Below are positions 54,925 to 64,000 of a stretch of 64,000 nt of DNA, piece by piece. The notes under the pieces were generated by a model. It saw only the letters and a program-made list of their open reading frames with translations. It was not told where the DNA came from and did not search any database. The stretch comes from Triglochin maritima. Its lineage: Eukaryota; Streptophyta; Magnoliopsida; Alismatales; Juncaginaceae. The translations under genes were made by a program, and so were the position numbers. Numbering within the stretch: the first letter of the stretch is position 1; the number at the start of each line of letters is the position of its first letter. The stretch spans positions 17,192,001-17,256,000 of the forward strand of contig OY821788.1 of the NCBI GenBank assembly GCA_963682175.1. The letters are read 5' to 3'.

Positions 54925-57900
54925 TATCTACTCTCCCCTTCTCCTTCTCTTCGTGTGCCCTTATTCTTCTCTCCTTGCCCTCTCTCTTGTTCTCCTTCTC
55001 CCTCCTCCTCTCCCCTTCTTCTCCCTCCTCCTCTCCCTCCTTCTCTTTCTCTCATCTCTCTCCTTCTGCTTCGCTTGTCCTTCTCTCTCCTCCTCCCTCT
55101 TCTTTTCCTCTCCGTCACCTTCACTCTCTCTCACTCCTCTCGTTCTCCTTCTCTCTCCCCCTTCTCCTTCCCTCTATTTCTCTCTCTACTTCTCCTTCTC
55201 CCTCCCTCTTTCCTTCTCTCCTTCCCTTCCAGTCTCCTCTTCCTTCCCTCTCTCATTCTCCTTTCCTTTCTCCGTCTAGCTCACTTACCGACTCCCTCAC
55301 TCTTTCTCCCTCTCTCCTTCTCTTTCTCTCTCTCCTCTCTCCACTTCTCGCTCTAATTCACTCTCTCCCCTTCTCTGTTTCACTCCCTCCTTGTCGCTCT
55401 CCTTCTCCCTCTCTCTCCTTCTCTATTGTTCTCTCTGCTTCTCCATCTCTCCTTGCCCTTCTCACTCTCTCCCCCTCCGTCCACCTCTCCTCTCTCTCAT
55501 TCTCCTTCTAGCTCTCTCTCTCCGTCCCTCTCTCCTTGTTTCCCCATTTCCTTCTCTCTCGTCCCACACTCTCCTTCTCTCTCTCCCCTCCTTCTCCTAG
55601 TTTTTCACTCTCTTGTTGTCCCGCGCTCTCTCCTTCCCACTCCACTCTCTGATTCTCTCTTCCCTTCTATCTTCTCTCTCCTTATCCTTCACTCTTCGTC
55701 TTCCATCTCCTTCCCTCTCTCTCCTTCTCCTCTACTTCAACACCTCTCCTTCTCTTTCCCCTTCTTCTTCTCTCTCCCTCGCTTGCCTTCTCCTCTTGCT
55801 TCTCTCCCTCTCTCTCCGTCTCCTTCTCTCTCCTTCTTCCTCCTTCCCTCCCCCATCTACCTCTACTTCTCTCTCCTTGTCCATCTCTCTCTCCCCTCCT
55901 CTTCACTTTATCGTACTCTCTCGCTCTACTCCTCCTTCTTCTCTCTCTTTCCTTCTCTCTCTCCTCCTCCTCTATCTCTCCTCTCCTCGTCTCCTTCTCG
56001 CTCTCCTTCCCTCTCACTCCCATTGTCCTTCTCTCTCTCTCTCTCTCCTTATCTACTCTCCCCTTCTCCTTCTCTCCGTGTGCCCTTATTCTTCTCTCCT
56101 TGCCCTCTCTCTTGTTCTCCTTCTCCCTCCTCCACTCCCCTTCTTCTCCCTCCTCCTCTCCCTCCTCTCCCTCCTTCTCTTTCTCTCATCTCTCTCCTTC
56201 TGCTTCGCTTGTCCTTCTCTCTCCTCCTCCCTCTTCTTTTCCTCTCCGTCACCTTCACTCTCTCTCACTCCTCTCGTTCTCCTTCTCTCTCCTCCTTCTC
56301 CTTCCCTCTATTTCTCTCTCTACTTCTCCTTCTCCCTCCCTCTTTCCTTCTCTCCTTCCCTTCTAGTCTCCTCTTCCTTCTCTCTCTCCTTCTCCTTGTC
56401 TTTCTCCGTCTAGCTCACTTACCGACTCCCTCACTCTTTCTCCCTCTCTCCTTCTCTTTCTCTCTCTCCTCTCTCCACTTCTCGCTCTAATTCACTCTCT
56501 CCCCTTCTCCGTTTCACTCCCTCCTTGTCCCTCTCCTTCTCCCTCTCTCTCCTTCTCTATTGTTCTATCTGCTTCTCCATCTCTCCTTGCCCTTCTCACT
56601 CTCTCCCCCTCCGTCCACCTCTCCTCTCTCTCCTTCTCCTTCTAGCTCTCTCTCTCCGTCCCTCTCTCCTTGTTTCCCCATTTCCTTCTCTCTCGTCCCA
56701 CACTCTCTTTCTCACTCTCCCCTCCTTCTCCTTGTTTTTCACTCTCTTGTTGTCCCGCGCTCTCTCTTTCCCACTCCACTCTCTAATTCTCTCTTCCCTT
56801 CTATCTTCTCTCTCCTTATCCTTCACTCTTCATCTTCCATCTCCTTCCCTCTATCTCCTTCTCCTCTACTTCAATACCTCTCTTTCTCTTTCCCCTTCTC
56901 TTTCTCTCTCCCTCGCTTGCCTTCTCCTCTTGCTTCCCTCCCTCTCTCTCCTTCTCCTTCCCATCTCCAGTCTTCTCCCTCTCTCCGTCTCATTCTCTCT
57001 CCTTCTTCCTCCTTCCCTCCCCCATCTCCCTCTACTTCTCTCTCCTTGTCCATCTCTCTCTCCCCTCCTCTCTCACTCTATCGTACTCTCTCGCTCTCCC
57101 CCTCCTTCTTCTCTCTCTTTCCTTCTCTCTCTCCTACTCCTCTATCTCTCCTCTCCTCGTCTCCTTCTCGCTCTCCTCCCCTCTCACTCTCATTGTCCTT
57201 CTCTCTCTCCTTATCTACTCTCCCCTTCTCCTTCTCTCCGTGTGCCCTTATTCTTCTCTCTTTGCCCTCTCTCTTGTTCTCCTTCTCCCTCCTCCTCTCC
57301 CCTTCTTCTACCTCCTCCTCTCCCTCCTCTCCCTCCTTCTCTTTCTCTCATCTCTCTCCTTCTGCTTCGCTTGTCCTTCTCTCTCCTCCTCCCTCTTCTT
57401 TTCCTCTCCGTCACCTTCACTCTCTCTCACTCCTCTCGTTCTCCTTCTCTCTCCCCCTTCTCCTTCCCTCTATTTCTCTCTCTACTTCTCCTTCTCCCTC
57501 CCTCTTTCCTTCTCTCCTTCCCTTCCAGTCTCCTCTTCCTTCTCTCTCTCATTCTCCTTTCCTTTCTCCGTCTAGCTCACTTACCGACTCCCTCACTCTT
57601 TCTCCTTCTCTCCTTCTCTTTCTCTCTCTCCTCTCTCCACTTCTCGCTCTAATTCACTCTCTCCCCTTCTCCGTTTCACTCCCTCCTTGTCGGTCTCCTT
57701 CTCCCTCTCTCTCCTTCTCTATTGTTCTCTCTGCTTCTCCATCTCTCCTTGCCCTTCTCACTCTCTCCCCCTCCGTCCACCTCTCCTCTCTCTCCTTCTC
57801 CTTCTAGCTCTCTCTCTCCATCCCTCTCTCCTTGTTTCCCCATTTCCTTCTCTCTCTTCCCACTCTCTCGTTCTCTCTCTCCCCTCCTTCTCCTTGTTTT

Positions 57901-57982
57901 TCACTCTCTTGTTGTCCCGCGCTCTCTCCTTCCCACTCCAGTCTCTGATTCTCTCTTCCCTTCTATCTTCTCTCTCCTTATC
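41101..57982. repeat. Pyrimidine-rich satellite array, main block
   Basis: The same unit continues. The landmark GTG(C/T)CCTTATTCTTCTC, with single-base variants, is at 42173, 43754, 45018, 46187, 47346, 48515, 49090, 50299, 51442, 52616, 53773, 54955, 56080 and 57242. Most spacings are 1125 to 1210 bp. Exceptions are 575 (48515 to 49090, an internally deleted unit), 1264 and 1581 (units with extra duplicated segments, for example around 43540-43720 and 44160-44290). Within each unit, between CCATTGTCC and CCTTATCTACTC, sits a (CT)n tract of variable length. There is no gene. Confidence 0.93.
44951..44985. repeat. (CT)n microsatellite within a satellite unit
   Basis: About 17 CT repeats. The equivalent tract is about 16 repeats at 48450-48482, interrupted and longer at 51357-51411, about 18 at 54886-54922, and much shorter in other units. 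Confidence 0.9.
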
Positions 57983-60776
57983 TGTAAGAACCGCTCTCCT
58001 TCTATAATATTAATAAGTCCACTCTCCTCGGTTATGCATAATTTAGCTCTTAGAATATTAAATTGTGTTATGGCATGTTAGTTGAGCTGATTCGATCGGT
58101 TGTCTCATTGGTCGATCGGGTGCGACACATCGAGCTAGTGCGCGGTGGGTTGACTCGATCACCTCATTTTTGGCCCTGGTGAGTGTAGAGCCGGCTTTGG
58201 GATGAGCTTGGTTAGGAGTGGCGTGGAATGGGAAGAGAGCTTGGGAGTTACACGAAATTTTCAAGGGAGACTTTTGGGTGTCCATGCTGGTACCATTCTT
58301 GGCAAGTCTTGAATTGGCTTGATAGCTAGGAAGTTGGAGGGTTGTGTGCACAAATATAAGGCCCTCCCAGCCGTCCTCTTCCTCCCTTTCCATCTTCTCA
58401 CGCACCACTTCAGACCACTCATTCCTCTTCTCCAGCTGATTGGTGGGCTGATCTCCGTAGAGTTGGGATCTACGTCAAGTGCAGCCTGGTGCAGCTAGAA
58501 GAAGAGATTGTGGGCAGAATCTCCGGAAAAGCTTGGGCAATCTTTCTTGCCGATCAGGTATGCTCCTGGACCCTTAGTGTAATAGGAATTATGGAGTGTT
58601 GGATGGAGATTAGTCAAGCACAAATAGAGTGGTTGGTCTGAGGTTGGGAGTTGCACAAGTGGAGATCTACCCGGTAGGGTGGACTGTGGTGCACTCTCCA
58701 GATTTTCAGAGGTTGGTTGAGCACCTCTCTCTCTACCACGATCCTTGACTCATGATTCCTTGGTGGTTTGTTGGAAAAACCAGAGGTGTTGAGGCTGGGT
58801 CGTGGAGATCTAGAGAGGAGGGGTTTTGCGTGCATTTTGTGCTTCTTGCTATTCAGCTTGTGATGTTGTTTTGTGAGCTTCGAATATTATACTTGTGTGT
58901 GATATTGTGATCATGTCCAGATGTGTTTGCATGAGATATTTTCAGATATTAGAGTCACATATTTATGTGTTATTTCATGAGTAGGGTCAGACAACATATG
59001 TAGGACTCGTTACTGAATTCTGCTCTTACGTCTATGCATGATCTAACTAGTAAGTATAAATAATATTGCATGAATCGCTCTGATTTTAGTCCAGAAATCA
59101 TTAACACCCATACACACTATGATTTGTTGATCCCTTATGATATATTCATGACATTCCATCAGTGAATAAATCGAATACTTTCATCAAGATTGTAATGTAA
59201 CAAGTATAGTTGCCCGTCTCGACTTGAACATGCGTTGAGTTAATCGAATCTGATTTTATTCGAACCATGTCTAGCTCAGGTGTACAATCAGATTTGTGTA
59301 TGATTTATCTAACATATCTCGTTATGCTCTCACATGAGACTAAACCATGACTCATCTATGATCTATGCTATTCATACTTTGACATCTAGTATTGTGCAAA
59401 TCAACCAACATGCATGTCAATATATCAATGAAGGAACGTAGACTCCTGATTTCAGAGGCATGTTTTATATATATAGGACTACTGATACATGTATGAATTA
59501 ATTCCCATCCACCTATTCTCTGACCATGTTCGGGATCACAAGTTCTAATGCATGCGTCTTCTCAAATTTATGGTTTATGCTATCGATTACCTATAGTGGT
59601 TGATCATCATGTATTATGTTGTTATACATGCTTTTTGTTATTCGTTTAGTACCAATATATGACTGATATGAGGTGTTGTGTGGTGATCTTAGTTGACCCT
59701 TGGATATCATACCTTATGACATCTTTATCATGACCCGTAGATAACTCAATGTGTTGTTTACCTTGAATTGCCTTCGGGGTTGTTTGCTTGCTGATTTGTG
59801 TTTGGTTATTGTTGGGATGTTCTGATTTTGTTTTGTTTGGGGCTGTAGGAGGGTATCCGGATACCTTTCCTTGAGCTCACTCCATCCACTATAGATGCAT
59901 TAGATTTTAGATGCTTAAGTAGCTTGCATCGCATTTAATCTGATTAATAATTCTGGGCACATTCTGTTTTTGGGTCGACGGGCCACGAGTGAGTCCTCTA
60001 GCTAGAGAGGCCATTCGCATCAGACCTTCACGTTGGGAGGCTAGGCGTAAGATATGTCCTGGGCAGGCGCGCTGCCATTCTGTCTCAGGGTAAGTATTCC
60101 CAAGTTCGCGATGGCACCATGTAGGTCACTTGCCGCGAATTGGGACACTTATCCGGCGCACCGCTTTGTGCCGAACGGTGGGTCACTGTCAAGTGACCAC
60201 CTTTGACCAGCGAGGCTGGTGTTCTGGTTCCTATTGAGGAATGTTTCGGGTGCGCCCGACCGGCATGACTTATGGAGTCGTAGCCTTCGGTTGCATTATG
60301 TGCTTTTCTGTGTCTGTTTTGGATGCTTGTCTTAATTGGACCCCATGCATAATTTTGTAACATGTTATGTTGGCCAGGAGCATACTGAGTTTTCTTTATA
60401 GAAAACTCACGCATATGTTGATGCGGTGCTTGCAGGTACTTAGATTCCTACAGGGTAGACTGGACGAGTAGTCGAAGATTCTGTACACGAGGGACACGTC
60501 GACCAGATTCTTCAGTTTGTCTTTTGCTTCCGCATTATTTATGATGTATTTCCCTTTTGAACTCGATGTAATGTATTTGACCTTGTTACCATATATGGAT
60601 AATCTCTAACATTTCAGTCATGTTTTATGTTAGTCTATCCAGGTATGATCTCTCTACGTATTGTCGAGTCGTTGTTGGTCTGTCTTTTGTAACTACTTTG
60701 GTCGTCGCGGAGGTCTCGGATCTCGACACTTGTAGTCTTTCCCAGTGTGCGTACCCGCGAGATCGGGGGCGTTACA
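57983..60776 (+). mobile_element. Solo LTR, 2.8 kb (probably chromovirus), in the satellite
   Basis: Runs from TGTAAGAACCGC to CGGGGGCGTTACA with an exact TSD TTATC (57978-57982 and 60777-60781). The satellite sequence CTCCTTATCCTTCAC reads through when it is removed. A TATAAG box lies at 58355. The GGGGCGTTACA end is common in plant Tekay-type LTRs. It shares no obvious sequence with family A. Short open frames inside (for example minus strand 58058-58408) show no protein family signature. Confidence 0.92.
58355..58360 (+). promoter_or_regulatory. TATA box of the 2.8-kb LTR
   Basis: TATAAG following a GTGTGCACAAA stretch. It is conserved in the second copy at 63516. Confidence 0.45.
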
Positions 60777-61157
60777 TTATCCTTCACACTTCGTCTTCCA
60801 TCTCCTTCACTCTCTCTCCTTCTTCTCTTCTTCAATACCTCTCCTTCTCTTTCCCCTTCTCCTTCTCTCTCCCTCGCTTGCCTTCTCCTCTTGCTTCTCT
60901 CCCTCTCTCTCCTTCTACTTCCCATCTCCACTCTTCTCCCTCTCTCCGTCTCCTTCTCTCTCCTTCTTCCTCCTTCCCTCCCCCGTCTCCCTCTACTTCT
61001 CTCTCCTTGTCCATCTCTCTCTCCCCTCCTCTCTCACTCTATCGTACTCTCTCTCTCTCCTCCTCCTTCTTCTCTCTCTTTCCTTCTCTCTCTCCTCCTC
61101 CTCTATCTCTCCTCTCCTCGTCTCCTTCTCGCTCTCCTCCCCTCTCACTCCCATAGT

Positions 61158-61192
<35 letters not shown>

Positions 61193-62331
61193 TATCTACT
61201 CTCCCCTTCTCCTTCTCTCCGTGTTCCATTATTCTTCTCTCCTTGCCCTCTCTCTTGTTCTCCTTCTCCCTCATCCTCTCCCCTTCTTCTCCCTCCTCCT
61301 CTCCCTCCTTCTCTTTCTCTCATCTCTCTCCTTCTGCTTCGCTTGTCCTTCTCTCTCCTCCTCCCTCTTCTTTTCCTCTCCGTCACCTTCACTCTCTCTC
61401 ACTCCTCTCGTTCTCCTTCTCTCTCCTCCTTCTCCTTCCCTCTATTTCTCTCTCTACTTCTCCTTCGCCCTCCCTCTTTCCTTCTCTCCTTCCCTTCTAG
61501 TCTCCTCTTCCTTCTCTCTCTCTCCTTCTCCTTGTCTTTCTCCGTCTAGCTCACTTACCGACTCCCTCACTCGTTCTCCCTCTCTCCTTCTCTTTCTCTC
61601 TCTCCTCTCTCCACTTCTCGCTCTAATTCACTCTCTCCCCTTCTCCGTTTCACTCCCTCCTTGTCCCTCTCCTTCTCCCTCTCTCTCCTTCTCTATTGTT
61701 CTCTCTACTTCTCCATCTCTCCTTGCCCTTCTCACTCTCTCCCCCTCCGTCCACCTCTCCTCTCTCTCCTTCTCCTTCTAGCTCTCTCTCTCCGTCCCTC
61801 TCTCCTTGTTTGCCCATTTCCTTCTCTCTCGTCCCACACACTCCTTCTCACTCTCCCCTCCTTCTCCTTGTTTTTCACTCTCTTGTTGTCCCGCGCTCTC
61901 TCCTTCCCACTCCACTCTCTGATTCTCTCTTCCCTTCTATCTTCTCTCTCCTTATCCTTCACTCTTCATCTTCCATCTCCTTCCCTCTCTCTCCTTCTCC
62001 TCTACTTCAATACCTCTCCTTCTCTTTCCCCTTCTCCTTCTCTCTCCCTCGCTTGCCTTCTCCTCTTGCTTCCCTCCCTCTCTCTCCTTCTCCTTCCCAT
62101 CTCCACTCTTCTCCCTCTCTCTGTCTCCTTCTCTCTCCTTCTTCCTCCTTCCCTCCCCCATCTCCCTCTACTTCTCTCTCCTTGTCCATCTCTCTCTCCC
62201 CTCCTCTTCACTTTATCGTACTTTGTCGCTCTACTCCTCCTTCTTCTCTCTCTTTCCTTCTCTCTCTCCTCCTCCTCTATCTCTCCTCTCCTCGTCTCCT
62301 TCTCGCTCTCCTTCCCTCTCACTCTCATTGT

Positions 62332-62370
<39 letters not shown>

Positions 62371-63143
62371 TATCTACTCTCCCCTTCTCCTTCTCTCCGT
62401 GTGCCCTTATTCTTCTCTCCTTGCCCTCTCTCTTGTTCTCCTTCTCCCTCCTCCACTCCCCTTCTTCTCCCTCCTCCTCTCCCTCCTTTCCCTCCTTCTC
62501 TTTCTCTTATCTCTCTCCTTCTGCTTCTCTTGTCCTTCTCTCTCCTCCTCCCTCTTCTTTTCCTCTCCGTCACCTTCACTCTCTCTCACTCCTCTCGTTC
62601 TCATTCTCTCTCCTCCTTCTCCTTCCCTCTATTTCTCTCTCTACTTCTCCTTCTCCCTCCCTCTTTCCTTCTCTCCTTCCCTTCTAGTCTCCTCTTCCTT
62701 CTCTCTCTCCTTCTCCTTGTCTTTCTCCGTCTAGCTCACTTACCGACTCCCTCACTCTTTCTCCCTCTCTCCTTCTCTTTCTCTCTCTCCTCTCTCCACT
62801 TCTCACTCTAATTCACTCTCTCCCCTTCTCCGTTTCACTCCCTCCTTGTCCCTCTCCTTCTCCCTCTCTCTCCTTCTCTATTGTTCTCTCTGCTTCTCCA
62901 TCTCTCCTTGCCCTTCTCAGTCTCTCCCTCTCCGTCCACCTCTCCTCTCTCTCTTTGTCCTTCTAGCTCTCTCTCTCTCCGTCCCTCTCTCCTTGTTTCC
63001 CCATTTCCTTCTCTCTCTTCCCACACTCTCGTTCTCTCTCTCCCCTCCTTCTCCTTGTTTTTCACTCTCTTGTTGTCCCGCGCTCTCTCCTTCCCACTCC
63101 AGTCTCTGATTCTCTCTTCCCTTCTATCTTCTCTCTCCTTATC
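60777..63143. repeat. Pyrimidine-rich satellite, block between two LTR copies (two units)
   Basis: 2367 bp, two units, landmarks at 61223 and 62401. Its right end carries the same rare variants as the end of the main block (CTCTCTTCCCAC, CTCTCGTTCTCTC, CACTCCAGTCTCTG), supporting duplication together with the LTR. (CT)n tracts lie at 61162-61190 and 62336-62369. Confidence 0.93.
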
Positions 63144-64000
63144 TGTAAGAACTGCTCTCCTTCTATAATATTAATAAGTCCACTCTCCTCGGTTATGCAT
63201 AATTTAGCTCTTAGAATATTAAATTGTGTTATGGCATGTTAGTTGAGCTGATTCGATCGGTTGTCTCATTGGTCGATCGGGTGCGACACATCGAGCTAGT
63301 GCGCGGTGGGTTGACTCTATCACCTCATTTTTGGCCCTGGTGAGTGTAGAGCCGGCTTTGGGATGAGCTTGGTTAGGAGTGGCGTGGAATGGGAAGAGAG
63401 CTTGGGAGTTACACGAAATTTTCAAGGGAGACTTTTGGGTGTCCATGCTGGCACCATTCTTGGCAAGTCTTGAATTGGCTTGATAGCTAGGAAGTTGGAG
63501 GGTTGTGTGCACAAATATAAGGCCCTCCCAGCCGTCCTCTTCCTCCCTTTCCATCTTCTCACGCACCACTTCAGACAACTCATTCCTCTTCTCCAGCTGA
63601 TTGGTGGGCTGATCTCCGTAGAGTTGGGAGCTACGTCAAGTGCAGCCTGGTGCGGCTAGAAGAAGAGATTGTGGGCAGAATCTCCGGAAAAGCTTGGGCA
63701 ATCTTTCTTGCCGATCAGGTATACTCCTGGACCATTAGTGTAATAGGAATTATGGAGTGTTGGATGGAGATTAGTCAAGCACAAATAGAGTGGTTGGTTT
63801 GAGGTTGGGAGTTGCACAAGTGGAGATCTACCCGGTAGGGTGGACTGTGGTGCACTCTCCAGATTTTCAGAGGTTGGCTGAGCACCTCTCTCTCTACCAC
63901 GATCCTTGACTCATGATTCCTTGGTGGTTTGTTGGAAAAACCAGAGGTGTTGAGGCTGGGCCGTGGAGATCTAGAGAGGAGGGGTTTTGCGTGCATGTTG
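63144..64000 (+). mobile_element. Second copy of the 2.8-kb LTR, cut by the window end
   Basis: 857 bp colinear without gaps with 57983-58839 (constant offset 5161). I count about a dozen single-base differences by eye. The preceding satellite ends in the same TTATC. The copy therefore did not insert independently but was duplicated with the satellite. Confidence 0.95.

Noticed and set aside
37062..63168. Very long open frames (up to about 1100 codons) rich in Ser, Leu, Pro on + and Arg, Glu, Gly, Lys on -
   Set aside because: The DNA is nearly pure pyrimidine on one strand, so stop codons are rare. The frames shift between satellite units, overlap each other in several registers, and show no domain. 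They are compositional artefacts, not proteins.
58058..63578. Minus-strand open frame of about 116 codons present in both 58058-58408 and 63219-63578
   Set aside because: It is conserved only because the LTR DNA itself was duplicated. No family signature, no gene-like context, and LTRs do not normally code.
1..64000. tRNA, rRNA or snoRNA genes
   Set aside because: No cloverleaf-type A/B boxes with a complete fold and no rRNA sequence were recognised by eye. The only tRNA-related sequences are retroelement primer-binding sites. A tRNA scan would be needed to be sure.

Overview
The window is nuclear DNA of a flowering plant. Chromovirus, Ty1/copia, L1-type LINE and hAT elements are nested inside one another, and plant-type gene fragments are split by GT/AG introns. 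I cannot name the order or family. No complete, apparently functional protein-coding gene is visible. Nearly everything is transposon, solo LTR, broken gene or satellite.

Region 1 (1-21276): a mannosyl-oligosaccharide glucosidase (GCS1/MOGS, N-glycan glucosidase I) pseudogene on the + strand. Eight 3' exons (3178-21276) can be read in order. They carry nonsense codons and frameshifts, and mobile elements have split them. These are four LTRs of one GGTCGACC-rich chromovirus family (family A: 1-1273, 1512-3105, 3532-5643, 18716-20827), a truncated chromovirus polyprotein (5677-7290), a deleted copia element (7291-8012 and 12399-12831), a 5'-truncated LINE (8013-12398) that itself holds a solo LTR (10406-11604), and a 4.28-kb non-autonomous hAT-like element (13723-18000) sitting inside an exon. 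The hAT-like element carries a copia 3' part and a captured galacturonosyltransferase (GAUT) gene fragment.

Region 2 (21277-37030): AT-rich low-copy and old repeat DNA, a small LINE remnant, and one exon-like piece of an unrecognised gene split by a solo LTR (25882-27260). A second LTR of that family (family C, 27750-36772) is itself interrupted by a 7.5-kb nearly complete Ty1/copia element (28851-36372). That element has both LTRs, PBS, gag, protease, integrase, reverse transcriptase and PPT. It is disabled by two frameshifts and a deletion that removes most of RNase H.

Region 3 (37031-64000): a large tandem array of a pyrimidine-rich satellite with a unit of about 1.16 kb and at least 19 copies by landmark. 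It is interrupted by a LINE (39891-41100) and by a 2.8-kb solo LTR (57983-60776). The satellite plus LTR has been duplicated as a 5161-bp higher-order unit, because the same LTR starts again at 63144 at the identical satellite position.

Many insertions are supported by exact target-site duplications (TSDs): GTTAG, CTTTC, GTAGA, ATGAG, ATTAT and TTATC (5 bp) and CTGGAGAC (8 bp). Least explained are the arrays of the short palindrome GGTCGACC(GAA) in three LTR families that look otherwise unrelated, and the pyrimidine satellite with its LTR-containing higher-order repeat.
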